This document shows positions 1 to 12,099 of a stretch of DNA of 64,000 nucleotides, in pieces. The stretch is from contig CP142452.1 in the NCBI GenBank assembly GCA_038049695.1, forward strand, positions 93,441,501 to 93,505,500. Reading direction: 5' to 3'. Source of the stretch: Cinnamomum chago. Lineage: Eukaryota > Streptophyta > Magnoliopsida > Laurales > Lauraceae. The notes beneath the pieces are model-generated. The model did no database searches. It worked only from the letters and a program-made list of their open reading frames with translations, and was not told the origin of the DNA. Each line of letters begins with the position of its first letter. Position 1 is the first letter of the stretch. A program made the translations under genes and the position numbers.

Positions 1-2065
1 CAATTAATCCTCCTGGAGGAACTGTAATGGACGTCTCCGGTGGCGCTGTGGCCTCAGAAGGACCGGCATGGGTAGCTGTGCCTGTAATGCCATCAATAAC
101 AATATGAATTTGACAATTCAGCAATGTATAAACAATCTTATGATCAAACATGATCATTACACATTTAACTCATCTAACCCATGATTAGACAATACAATTC
201 TCATTCACAATCAATAAGAGTCTTTTATTTGGCAAACTACAATAGCATTTCAATTTCAATTCAATTCATATTCCATATTCCATATTCCATAATAGGAAGG
301 ATTTTCATCTTCCACACGGATGGATTCATATCCTGTGGGACTTATCAGAGTACGGGCCAGGGACAACTGATATCACCATGGAGTTCCGGAGCACCCCAAA
401 TACTCTACTGCAGCAGATACAGCTTCAATGAGTTTACAGAAATCACCATGTAGTGTCAGACTCAACAGTAACAATATAACAATTTCGTTCCATTACAATT
501 AATGGATTCAATTTAATTTCGATTTACAATCCAACTTGGATACAATTCATACCATCCATTAGGATGTAATCATCAGTTATTTAATGTACGCTTTATTTTC
601 GATGACATCACAGTTCAAGTGAATTTTGTACATTAAAATTCTCTTAATCAACATCCATGGTGGTAAAACAACATTATTAGCCTTGAGATGATCAGTAGGT
701 TTTATCTTTCAAATTCAGAAAGACATTCTGAAATTTTAGTAATCTCACACCATTCATCAATGCATTAACGGTTAGCTTTGAAAGCTAATATTAACCTTAG
801 TTAACCTTTTGGTTAACATTTACTACACTTTGGATAAAAATTCAAAGATAATATTTTATGAAAATATTAATAAATCACTTTCTCACTAATCGTACTATAA
901 TTAGTCTTTAAACTAATATTCATAAACCATTTATAACCCTAAAACTCGGTCCGATCGATCGGCCCGAATTTTGTCACAGTTAAGTGACAGTCCGATCGAT
1001 CGGACCTGCAACAAACCAGTTACAGAATCCTGTAACCGATCTCTATTTCTCCATTTCATTCAATATCTGCACAAAATTGGGATCTCCTATCCCCTCCTCA
1101 TTTACCATTCATTCATATAAACCTTCTCCAAACACTAATCATCCATACTAGCAATCAAACCCTAACAAGATGACAAAATCAAACTTTCAACAAAACTTAA
1201 TAACAACCACATTCATGAGTATATACACATAAATATTTGTTTATACTTGTCTTAGAAATGAATCTAACACAAAACCCCTTTGTTCCAAGCTCTAATTGAT
1301 TCAAAAGCACAAATTTCCAAACCTAATACCATAAAACAATCCAAAAACAGATTTTCTACATAAGTTGTTGAACAAACAACAACCTCAACACCTAAATATT
1401 TAGAAATCATACAAAGGGTTTGATATACTTACTTCTTGTTACTACTCAAAGAAACCACAGACTCTAATCTCCAAAGAAATCTAACCACCTTAGTATCGAA
1501 GAAGATGATCATTCTCTTGAAAATAAAGAAGAAATCACTTGAAAACCTCAAATTTGATCACAAGAAGAAGAAATGAAGAAGAGCAGCTCTCAACCTCTCT
1601 CTTTCTCACTGTTGCTAAGAACTCACCGACTGAACATCTTCTGGGTTCATGTAGAACCTTATGGAATACAAGTTTTGCACATAAACCCTGTAGTTTCAAT
1701 ATATTTATAATAAGAGTCAACTCAAGACCCACTTGACTTACTTTAAGTCCAATGAAAACGTTTATATTATGAAAATCATTGTACTCATTGAGATGCACAC
1801 AATAGTATCAATTTCCACCACATTCAATGAAATACACGTAATTTCATATTTACGAAAATATCCTTAATATCACCACTTTGAGTCTAAAATCAACTCAATT
1901 AAGTCAATCTTTTCCAAAGTCGTTCATTACGCTTAATTCATTCATTCAAGACTAATTTGATCCATTACAATCATTAATCACTATTAAATCGATTAATCAT
2001 GCTTAATATACATTAATCACGATTAATTAGAGTTAAGCTTGATTAACTTGGGTTGGAGTGTAACA
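1..2065 (-). mobile_element. LTR retrotransposon fragment: one LTR and the start of the interior, cut by the window edge
   Basis: Read on the minus strand, a sequence opening TGTTACACTCCAACC begins at about 2065 and runs leftwards as a long AT-rich, LTR-like stretch. It has a TATA-like motif near 1115-1122 and two close copies of CCGATCGATCGG near 949-1003. From about 150 down to 1 the minus strand is open and could be the start of a gag-like reading frame that leaves the window. The TG start, length and AT-richness suit a Gypsy-type LTR, but no enzyme domain lies inside the window, so the family is a guess. The inner LTR boundary and primer-binding site could not be fixed. It is a fossil or an edge fragment; age cannot be judged without the partner LTR. 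Confidence 0.5.
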
Positions 2066-3384
2066 GTGTGTGTACTGCATATGTTGTGTAACGTAGCTTA
2101 GAATCACCTGATCTGTACTTGTCCTAAATTTAAGTAACTGTTGTACTAATTATAATGATCGTATTTGACTAGAGGCTTGTTTATTTGTTGAAATTTCATA
2201 AATTTCATTTTATTATGTTTGTGAATTCCTGTCTGGAAAATTCATGAATTTTCAGATATAGTGGAATTCCTGGATGCTCATTTGGACTTCAGCGTTCAGG
2301 AATTCCATCAAAATGCAAAAGGAGTGGAATTTCTGAATTTCCAACGGTAAAAAAAAGAACTTTCATGTAGTTGGAATCTAAAAATGCTAGTAAATAAAAT
2401 ATGAAATTTAGAAAATTTAAAGACAGCCTGCCACATTACATTCAAAAATTACTGGACCGGTAAATCCCTGAAAGAAATTTCACTAAAGAAACAGGAATCG
2501 AATTACTGCACTAAAGACCGTGCACATCAATTGATACAGTTGAGAGATGGTAGCGAGCTGTCAAATGAACAGTCTAAGCTTCATAAAAACAAAAAATCAA
2601 ATCACTGTTCAATGAAATATCTCTGGTTATTCCCTATCCAAATTTCTATCCAATCTCCACAATGAATTGACATAACACCAATATCCCACCCATCGTACGA
2701 GTCTTACACAACACAGTTGTTTGCCTCTTTATTTTTTTTTCCTTATTGCTATGTGCAAGATTATTAACTAACAAGCTTATCTATATTGTAGTTATCCAGA
2801 GCTCTTTTAGCCATGATGTGACAGAGTTCAAGCTTTCCAAGTCCATAACTTAAGGCTTTAAGCTATGACCGTCAATAAACAACAAATATTTTCATGGTTT
2901 TAGAGTAGAAGACTATAAAACTACTGCAAAAGGTGCTGTTTTTGGATTTTTCCATATTCAGTAAATGTGCTGTTTGGTAATCTTGGAGGTGCTATAATGA
3001 AGGATCACTTCTTTTTTTTGCTTTTTTCCAACCATATTCCTTCTTGACATGTTTTTCATGCCTACTTTCCACATTGATTTGATATTTTTTCTTTCTTTAT
3101 TTTTTCACAAGCAGGCTTTAAGTTCCATTGGAAATTCTGCATCATGCAGACGTGAAACTCACATAATCAATGTTTAGGAAAACATTAAAAACATTAAAAT
3201 TTGCAAGCTTGAATTTTAAGTGATAAGAACACCCCATCAAGTCCTTCACCAGTGGTCAAAGGGATCCCAAGGACGTTTCATTATAAGTTAATTAACATGT
3301 GTTTCTTTAAAACGACAACTTTCCTTCCATGTAATTATAACCACAAAGCTCAATCATGGTATGAACCTTTAGTTAAAGGCTTTT

Positions 3385-3386
<2 letters not shown>
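2066..3386. other. Intergenic, no gene seen
   Basis: AT-rich sequence with no convincing coding exon. The stretch 2205-2420 is one copy of a dispersed repeat described separately; nothing recognisable lies in 2420-3386. Confidence 0.5.
2205..2420 (+). repeat. Dispersed MITE-like repeat, copy 1
   Basis: This stretch matches 51895-52110 in order and orientation. Shared blocks include a GTGGAATT..CT core, an AGGAATTCCA-type block, a GGAGTGGAATTTCTGAATT-like block and a TTTCATGTRGTTGGAATC block. Repeated GGAATTCC motifs make it partly self-complementary. No clean terminal inverted repeat or target duplication was found, so its class is open. Confidence 0.5.

Positions 3387-3436
<50 letters not shown>
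3387..3436 (+). repeat. (CT)n microsatellite
   Basis: About 25 uninterrupted CT units, ending some 38 bp before the left end of the hAT-like element that starts at 3475. Confidence 0.95.
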
Positions 3437-3440
<4 letters not shown>

Positions 3441-3474
3441 TCATGCTCTCTTATTTCCTTCTTATGTCCGTGGG

Positions 3475-3881
3475 TAGTGGCAGTCATGGGCCAGATCCAG
3501 CTGCACTGAGGAATACTCAAGCCCGACTCCGCTTTAGAAGCATAGGCTCATATCTAGCCCAAGTCCAACCCAAGCCATGAGAGGTTAGTCCAAACCCTAG
3601 CTTGGCTGTCATAAAATATGTCAAGCTCGAGCTCGCCCATTTAGTCAATCAGGTTTGGGTTTCTATCACTTGTTCAAGAAAATTAGTCACTAATCTACAA
3701 GAACGACTTATTTGAGCCGAGTCAGGCTGAGCTTACTGTAACTTAATCCAACGCGGGCTGTTAAAGTAGCCCATATCTCAAACACGCCCGGCCCAAATAC
3801 TAAAACCTAAGGTTCATATCCAAACCAATGTGGATTGGGCCCTAATCAGGCCCAGACTAGACCAACCCATGAACACCACTA
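3475..3881 (+). mobile_element. hAT-like non-autonomous element (407 bp) with 8-bp target duplication
   Basis: The left end reads TAGTGGCAGTCATGGGCC and the right end, reverse-complemented, TTAGTGGTGTTCATGGG. The flanks are TCCGTGGG (3467-3474) and ACCGTGGG (3882-3889), a 7/8 match and so an aged hAT-type 8-bp duplication. The interior is rich in GCCC/GGGC blocks and resembles the outer element of the 42-kb nest, including a shared CCCAT.TAGTCAATC block near 3636. It has no coding capacity. Confidence 0.7.
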
Positions 3882-4119
3882 ACCGTGGGCGGGATTTTAA
3901 TCTTTACTGATAATTTCATATTAGTTTTTTGTTTTTTGTTTTTTCTTACAAACTCCCTGTGTGTAATTTTGAATTGGAGGTGTTCAAGGACAATTGTATC
4001 AGATAAGAACATCAAAATATTGTGAAAGTCATTGAACGACTCCAACTCAAAATTGTGTATAAAGTACTAATATGGGAGATGCTTCTCAGAAAATCTCGCA
4101 CGTAACTGGTGGCAATTCC

Positions 4120-4350
4120 GAGACCAGTTCTATGCCTAAGTGGTAAGGAGCGGCAGTTCTTGCCTGCTTATCTTGGGTTTGAACCCTGGGTATGTTAGCC
4201 CCCTTTTTCTGTGTGTGCAGGCTTTCTTCCTATTTATGTAGACTTTTTTTTTTACCTGTACAAGCCACTTTCCTACTTGAGTGGGCTGCCTTTTTTGTGC
4301 ACGGGTTCTCTCTTGTGTCCCAACCCCCTTGGTTGGAGTACAAATATTAT
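4120..4350 (+). mobile_element. tRNA-derived SINE-like unit
   Basis: A pol III A-box-like TGCCTAAGTGG (4133-4143) is followed 33 bp later by a B-box-like GGTTTGAACCC (4176-4186), the usual spacing for a tRNA-derived head. A pyrimidine-rich body of about 150 bp follows. No A-tail or target duplication could be placed, so the right end is approximate. Confidence 0.45.
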
Positions 4351-4391
4351 TTAATTCAAATTGGTTGGTTCTGAGGGGTCAGTCGATTTAG

Positions 4392-4910
4392 TCGGGGTAT
4401 AATGGTTCGGTTAACCGTTCATTTTGGAAAAATCGTTAACCGAACTGTGTTTTACCGTTTTTTGTTTTTAAAAATCGTAATTGTAACCGAACCGTTAAAA
4501 ACCGAACCGCGGTTAACCACGGATAAGGGTTCAGTTACGGTTAATTGTCACTTAAAAAAATTTGTGAAAATTTTGCGATTTACCAATCAAACTTACTTGA
4601 AAAAAAAAAACCATAGTTTGAGAATGGCATAAGATGTTACTTAAAAAAAAAAAAAGAAGTAATTTTCTTTTAGGCCCTTAGGTTTTTTTTTTTTAGCGAA
4701 ATGGTTAGGTTAACCATGTGTTTTGGGAACACGGTTAACCGAACTGCGGTTTACAGTTCGGTTCAGTTAATAACTGTGAGTTAAGACAAAAATCGTAACC
4801 AAATCATGATGCACGGTTTTCAAATTTTAATATCCGTAATTGAACCGTGAAACACGGTTATTAACCACGGTTTGGTTCGGTCGGACTCTCGGTTTTCTTT
4901 TACACTCCTA
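4392..4910 (+). mobile_element. hAT-like non-autonomous element (519 bp) rich in GGTTAACCG palindromes
   Basis: The right end TTTTACACTCCTA, reverse-complemented, gives TAGGAGTGTAAAA; the left end reads TCGGGGTATAATGG, a degenerate match. The flanks are CGATTTAG (4384-4391) and CCATTTAG (4911-4918), a 7/8 match to a hAT 8-bp duplication. The interior repeats GGTTCGGTTAACCG and its complement many times, so either strand can fold on itself. It is non-coding. Confidence 0.65.
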
Positions 4911-6699
4911 CCATTTAGAGTACCCACTTTGAATAATGGGACGATTCAGACATGATCCTGGATCCACAGTGCCTGGCTTTGGGATGGATACGAGCAGACT
5001 TTTACACCTGTGGGCTAGGCCCAAACCTTATCAATATACAGGGCCAATAGCTAACATTTTGGGCCCAGACCTATAGATGCCTAAAGTCCCAACAAGTGGA
5101 ATGGTCCAGCCCAGAAAAGGCTTAGTTAGATAATTTTTTTATTTATTTTGCGGTAGAGTGAAAAGGCTTAGCTCGAATTACCTAATAATGACTTCTCATT
5201 CTATGTTCTTGGGACATGATTGTAGCCTAACTTGCTTTATCCTCCTTGATTTTAACTCTGATGGGCTGCACCCGACGATATCCAGAATCTTAGGCCCAAT
5301 AAATGCATGGAAGAATCCATGGCTTAGAATCTCAGAAACTCGGGTTGACTCGGAGAGTAACTGAATCAACTAACTCGGGTGAGTTTGGTCATGTACTTGA
5401 TCAAACTCGCCCATACTTATTTGAGTTACCCAATCTGGTAACTCACTGAGCATTAGTCAAAAGATCGAGTAGTTGTAGAGCAATGAAAAAAATCAAAACA
5501 TAGACTGCAATAGTTGAAAGTGATATATTGGATTTTACAACAATGGAAATTAGTTATAAACAGAGTTAAGAGAAAAGGGATGAATCAAAAGTTTGATTTC
5601 CAATAGGTGAGTATTCAAAGATAACTACAAATATCATGATGATTCACTCTAAACAAGTACTACTTTGACATTAACTAAATGTCATTAGTGTTTTTTTGGT
5701 AGAAACATCTGGTTGATGTTAAAATGTCATTAGTGTTGATTTATACATAGCGCCTAATAGATGGGTCAACTGTTAACTAGATCAGATGTCATTTATTTGA
5801 TACTCTTTTGGGCCAATTTATATGGACAAGACATAAATGAGTTCCTAATAAAAAGAAATCTGTAAGTGGTAGTTTGTCTATGCAATGAGAAGTAGTATAA
5901 ATTTTTTGTTTTCCCTCTACATGCCATTTGAAGTGCTTATAAAGGGTTCTTTTGTGTTTGCAATCATTTACATACGTAATGCTTATTCATGTGCCTATTT
6001 GTCCGTGCTAGCGTTTTTATATGAAAATTTTTACACCTATAAAAAAAATTATTTCTTAGTTAGTAGAGAGGCGTGAGTACATGTTCCGCTCAGAATAATT
6101 CACAATATCAAACCCCCATCATCACATTTTATCTTTTGTAACCCATGTGGCCCCAAAGTTTTAATCTAAACTATTTAAAATTTGTATTGACTGTTATACC
6201 TGAAAATTCATGTATTAAATCTTCATAGATTCTGAGACATACAAAATGTTTACGTATGTAACTCAAACCACTCAATGTTTATTCATGGCAAAATGGCACT
6301 TCCAAACTACTTGGTTATGCATTTCACATGTGGAGATTTTCAATATATAGAGTTTACATATACAACTTTTACATATATAAATCCTATTTTTAATATCCCA
6401 TGTGTAAAAGACAAATTGCACTCATTTACACATATATATATATATATATCTATATATATTGCATATGTGAAGTGTTTACTCACCAGTATGTTTGCTTGCA
6501 CTCATATATGCATCACATAAGTAAATTTTAATTTGATATGAAAAATAATGTGTAAATGAGGTTATTTTCATACATCTCTTGGTGCATACAGGTTATTTAC
6601 CTCACACACATCAAAAGGGACTTCATTTGAGTTCACAATCCACATGTACATGCCTACACAATACTTTTGTGCCTACGCAACTTGGGGGAATAACGCTTT
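4911..6699. other. Intergenic, degraded repeat-like sequence
   Basis: No supported exon. 4960-5450 contains GGGCCC/GGCCCA-rich patches like worn hAT-type elements, but no ends can be paired. 5480-6690 is AT-rich with a short TATA-repeat near 6430-6460. Confidence 0.4.
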
Positions 6700-7174
6700 T
6701 ATGGGCGGAACTGTGTAGAGGCCTGGGGGGGCCCTGGCCCCCCCCAACCTTTGAAAAAGTTTTTTTTTTTTTTTTTTTTTGAAAAAGTCTTTTAAAACAC
6801 CAAAATGGCCCCCCCTCCCAAGGTTTTTGGATTTTTTTTCTAAGTTAAACCCCACCCCACCCCGGCCCCCACTCCCAACCCTTTTAACTTTTGAAAACCT
6901 TTCCAGACTCTAATCTTAAGCCCTAACCCTCTTCAGCTCTTCCTTCTTTATTTTGTTCGTCTCCTCTTTTTTCCCATTAATCTCTCATATTCAGTGGTTA
7001 AAATTTTACACGCCGTCTTCTCTATGTCCAGCATTTTCAAGGAACAAAATCATGGTTGAACTTATAACTATGTCAAAAAGGAAACTTTAAAATATGATAG
7101 TTATAATAATTGGTGAAATAAAATTTTATTCAAGTTTTGGCCCCCCCCAAGATAAAATCCTGGCTCCGCCCCTG
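6700..7174. mobile_element. Tip100-like hAT element (475 bp), perfect 8-bp target duplication
   Basis: The right end GGCTCCGCCCCTG is the complement of CAGGGGCGGAGCC, the terminal motif I recall for Tip100-type hAT transposons. The left end TATGGGCGGAAC is a degenerate form. The 8 bp AACGCTTT occurs exactly on both sides (6692-6699 and 7175-7182). The interior has runs of C/G next to the ends and a poly-T tract (6761-6780). There is no transposase, so it would depend on a copy elsewhere. Confidence 0.8.
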
Positions 7175-7476
7175 AACGCTTTCCCCATAATTCGAACTCA
7201 AGACCTAGTGTGGCTACAATACCATGTTACATTCCAACTAACCAATATATATCTTAAAAGCCTAAGCCGTTAGGAATCGAAAGACCAATGTACTCAACGC
7301 GTGTATTTATGTATATGTGTGTGTGTGTGTTTTTCATTGTCACATCCCCCAAGCACTTTTATTTTGTAGGAGGACCATGAGCTCCATAGAAAAACCTAAC
7401 ATGACAGATTTGGGATTTTCATTCTAGAGGTAAGTGAATAAATAAAAGGAAAAAGTAGAACAAGAATACATCAGTA

Positions 7477-7508
<32 letters not shown>

Positions 7509-10232
7509 AATGGCTGTGCACTCACCTTCATAAATTAAATTGTCATCTCTAGATCTCTACGTAGAGCTTTCAATCTTCACCTTTTCAATGTTCCCTCCAG
7601 AACTTGTATGTGGAAATAGATGATTTTTGCACTTAGCAAATATATGTTTTAAGGGAGAGGAATTCTAGATTTTTACGTTTTTTAGAGAAAATCAAAATCT
7701 CCTCTATGGAGAAAAATCAATTTATTCATTTTTTATTTTTTTGCGAAGAAAATTACCAAATAATAAAACAGTGGATTGCACAGAAAAAAAAAATACGGTT
7801 TTCCACTTTATCATCAAATCCAATCGTCACACGAACATACCCTTAAATAAAAGCTCTTTTCCAGAGAAATAGTGATAGAGCAACATACCATAATATCCCA
7901 CACCAATTTAACCATCAAGCTAGGACCTCTATCTTCAAGTTGAATTCCTCAGTCACTGTCCTTTTGTTCTTCTTCCTCTAGCCAGTATGGGGGCCATCAG
8001 TTGGACGTTCCTCCCATCAAGTACAAGAACATGTTAAATTGCATCTTCAATGCATCTGCTCCATCCACCTTAAATCAATGCACCAGTGCCACCAAATCCT
8101 TTTATATTCATCCATACAACCCTTTGAATCTTCTTCCCACCTAGTAAAAGTATAAGCAGCCATTCCTTTCATTACAACTCATTTCACTCCCCTGTGCACT
8201 TCACGTGCCTCCTACCAGCCATTGAAAGAAACCCCAAAGGCAGGGTGCCTTGATTCTTGACTTAGATCCGACAAAGACAACCAAAAAGGAGAGTACATTG
8301 TCTAGCTCCATCCATGTTGTGGCCCACCTACTAGGACGGTTTGGACTCATGTAAGTGTAGGACACTCTTTTACCGTAATGGTTTGTTTGCATGCGTGTTA
8401 GTCCTAATCATGCATGCTTTGCTTGGTAAAACATCATCAACATCAAATGCCCCCTTTTGTTTTAAAATTGGAGAGGATTCAGAGGAATGAAAACATGAAT
8501 GGACATTTTGCAGTGAAACTGTGGAAGCCCACTAGAGAATAAAAGGAATCTCAAGTTGTCTAAACAAATGCCAAAGGGACAAGTGTGCTTGAGGGCCCCA
8601 CTGCAATAAGCCCCAGTATTATAACTTTAGGCTGAGAATCGAGGTTGTTTGGCCATCAGGTGGGCCATGTAAGGGTGCCTTGAGTGGTGAACCTACTTTT
8701 CTTGTGGCCCACCTAGGCATTGGATAGAACTTTTAGAACTAATAAAGCTGCATTAAAATGATTTTGTAAGGGCATTAACGGTAATGGGTTTCTCTGTTTC
8801 AAGCAGCTGTGAAAACCAGTAGCATTGACTATTGGAAATTGGGCCGTTATGCTCCTTTACATACTTTTGAGTGGTTCAAAAAAGAGATAAAATCCATTTA
8901 AGTGTCATGATAGCCCTGATGCTGTGTTGAATCATTTGCAACGACTTCTCCCTTTTTTTTATTTCTTCTTCTTCTTCTTAAAAAAACAAGGCATTCCAAC
9001 TACCATAAAATGGAATCAGATAAACTTGTTTTTTATAACCTAGCCAGGAGGGCTAGGACCTATGAGAGCACCCCCACATGGAGGCACAACTGACTAGACG
9101 ACACCTGCATATATGAGAAGGGAAAGACTCACACGACACACATAAGAGGAGGGAAAGACCCATGTTCGGGTTTTGTGGGGATGGGAATTTTTAGAGGCCC
9201 AGGTGACTTTGACTGGACTTTGGCTCAAGCTTGCGCCACAAATGCCCCAATTATGCTGTATATGCTTCAATAGATATGGACATGGGCGACAATTCCAGAC
9301 ACTACCCACCAACTTGACCTTGATAAATTATTGAAGGTATTTTGTTGGCCCTTTTCATTATTTGTTTTGGATTGGGGTGGGTCAATTTCTGGCCAATTGA
9401 CCGCAAAACCCAATGCAAGCTGCCTGACTGCACTCAAATCTAACTTGTGATTCAGGTCGTCCTTTTTAGATCTGCACTTTCAACCAGATGATAAGTTAGG
9501 TTTAGGTTGAGCCTATAGATGTTTTCCACAATGTTCTGCCATTCGACCCAACTTGACCAATTACTAGTTTGCTACCCCTGTATGTGGGGGCGGGAGTGTA
9601 ACCCAGTGGTGGACGCAGCATCTGAGTTGCTCTTCTTCAAAGAAACCAATATTAACTTTTGGATTGAAGTAAATTCCATGCATTTCTTTGTACACAATGG
9701 GCTCAACCTTTTGATGACATTGAGTACCCATTACATTCCAATCAGTTCAGTGACGAGGCACATCTCCTTCACATAAATATCTAGGGATCAGTCTCTGCTT
9801 GTAATGCTCATGGTGGGAGGCTTGGATGAGTGTGTGTGGTTCACGAGTATTCCTAGAAAGCAAAAAGAGAGGGAAAAAAAAAAAAAAACGAGTACCCATT
9901 ATTACATTAACAATTTTCTCTCATGTTTGTTTGAAATTTTAGTCTAACTAGGGTGGATCTACCGTGGCACAATTTTGTGACATTTTTCATATGCATCCAG
10001 TCCAACATCAACCTTGCTCCAGATGGCCTGAAATTTGAGGCACATGTCAACGTATGGAGAGAGGATTTTATATGCACGACAAATTTTGGGAATAAAGTAA
10101 ACTTTGGAATTTCTTAAAATTTGTGCAAAGAATAAACGTGTATCCATTATTGTATATTCATTGATTCAATCAAGTGGGAAGAAATGTTAGGACTGATCAC
10201 ATAGGGAGAACATGATTAAAGAAAGAGTAATG
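7175..10232. other. Intergenic, no gene seen
   Basis: No exon with plausible splice context was found. There is a CT/CA microsatellite at about 7477-7507, and 9040-9190 shares patches with the SINE-like unit at 10545-10668 (a GGACCTA..AGAGYRCCC stretch), suggesting an older relative. The remainder is unassigned. Confidence 0.4.
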
Positions 10233-10359
10233 CTACATGGACAAACTTTTTGGCCAGAATTTTGGCCAACCCCCATGGTTTGCATTGAATATCATAGTGA
10301 TATTCAATGCAAACCATGGGGGTTGGCCAAAATTCTGGCCAAAAAGTTTGTCCAAGTAG
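10233..10359. repeat. Near-perfect 127-bp palindrome (62-bp arms, 3-bp loop), MITE-like
   Basis: The left arm 10233-10294 and right arm 10298-10359 are reverse complements except for one position near the outer end; the loop is TAG. The arms contain two TTGGCCA-type sub-palindromes. A TA dinucleotide lies at each outer end (10234-10235, 10357-10358), which would suit a TA target duplication as in Stowaway/mariner-type elements. Such symmetry implies a young insertion, or pressure or gene conversion keeping the arms alike. A transcript would fold into one long hairpin. Confidence 0.75.
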
Positions 10360-10544
10360 ACTTTTTGTTAAAGAAATACTTGATCTTTTAAGCATCAACC
10401 GTTGAGGAAGGCGACTGGCAAGTGCCCTCAATCTCAACCGGCTACAGAGGGATCGATTCCACCTGTAGCGGTTCATTATTCCACATGTCTTTGCTTCTCT
10501 TCCCACTTTGTATTATGTAGTGTTCTCTTCTCATGCATATGCGC

Positions 10545-10668
10545 TCTTTTTTTCTAAGAGTGCTGGGACCTAAAAGAGTGCCCGCATACACACGAGAAGA
10601 CAATAAATACTTAGGATTTGAACCCGAACAACAAAATAAGAACTAACGCTCCTTGCACTTCTTAATCA
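10545..10668 (-). mobile_element. tRNA-derived SINE, minus strand
   Basis: On the minus strand a B-box-like GGTTCAAATCC lies near 10614-10624, followed by a body and a short A-run (the T-run near 10548-10554). The flanks TCATGCATATG and TCATGTATGTG are similar and may be an aged target duplication. Confidence 0.5.
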
Positions 10669-11437
10669 CTCATGTATGTGAGGATCTAAGCTCTTTTGGG
10701 GCCTCCCACTGGCTGGGGTACCCACAAAAAGAAACATTGAGAAAGGGGTTCTTTACCGAAGAGAAGGGGTTGGGGGCTGATGTATCATATGTGGGCTTCC
10801 TCTGAGGAAGTTGAAGTGTGAGAGCTGCAATTTGTTTTGTACACGCAAATTTGGGTTTCATCTGGATAGGGCCATTCTTCGACATATCTAACTTGAATCA
10901 AGAATGGGTTGTTTAATGTGCCCTGCCAAGTGCACCCTACATCACATGCTTTGATTTTGGAAGGGCTGGTAGTAATAGTAATAGTTTGCCATATTTATGT
11001 TGATTCGCCCAACCTCAAGGACCTATTTGTGTAATGCCATAAATCCCGTGGTCCATGTATTTTCGGTTTCTCGAGTTCATGCGAAAGTGATTTGGACCCA
11101 TTGATCATTAAATGGGCCTCAAGTCAGCACCGGCACTCGTGGTGGAACGCACGTTTTGTATCCCTTGAAAATCATGAGCCATAGGCTAATTCTAACGAAG
11201 TGGACAGTTGAATTGATTGTAACATTGTACGTGAAAACTTCTTGCCGTGGAGTAAGCGGGACTTGTGATGATTAGAGCCTCTATCATGGTACGTACACAG
11301 GGCTATGTTGAGATTGATCTTTTGATATCCTCGTTTTCATGCCAGGCCAAAACCAAGGTGGGCTCCACAAGGATGGTGAGTGCCGACAGCTCAAGCAAAG
11401 GGGGCTCCCCTATATGTAAGGTTAAAAAAAAAAAAAC
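10669..11437. other. Intergenic, no gene seen
   Basis: No convincing exon, repeat end or RNA gene was recognised here. Confidence 0.4.
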
Positions 11438-12099
11438 GCTTTCTGTATATACCCCCTAAGGTTTGTAGAATTTACAAATAGGTTCCCGCATTTTTATTTT
11501 AATACCTTCATTGTCCTCAAAATCAATAATCTTCTAATTACCATAGGTTTTTAGAGCGAAATGCTCATTTCATGAAATCCAAATTGATCACGAAGACAAT
11601 CAACACCTGTACTTATAGCCGGTTATAATTTATCAAATCCATACATGATCCACCATTGGATTGATGAAAGTTTCAAAATACATGATTATACTTCATTTGT
11701 AAAAGTGTAAGAGGAATATTGGGGGAACGGGCAAATGTAAAAAAAAAACTAATTTTTATAATTTAAGCGGATTTCTCGGATATAGATGGAGCTTGAGGTT
11801 ACCCTTGGTTGTGTGCATGAGAGAGTTATTGAGAAAAATCATTGGAACTTGAAATAAAATAATGATACTTTTATAAATAATAATATACTCATTTTTATTT
11901 AATGGATGTGATGCCAAAACGGTCATTTACATACAAATTCAACACAAATCTCATGATGGCTGCTCATTCTTGCTAAAAATATTGATTTTGGGGACATGAA
12001 ATGTATTAGAAAGAAAATTTAGGAGCCCATTTACAAATATTAAAATCTCAAGACCTATTTATTAATCCTACAAACCTTAGGGGTTTATATACAAAAAGC
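11438..12099. mobile_element. Terminal-inverted-repeat element (662 bp), unclassified
   Basis: The left end reads GCTTTCTGTATATACCCCC, continues TAAGGTTTGTAG, and pairs with the complement of the right end, GCTTTTTGTATATAAACCCC then TAAGGTTTGTAGG. The inverted repeats stay alignable for roughly 60 bp, through an AATAGGT block. Long inverted repeats suggest a Mutator-like non-autonomous element, but the A-rich flanks hide any 9-bp duplication. The interior is AT-rich and has no transposase-like frame. It ends about 580 bp before the SRF start codon. Confidence 0.6.
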
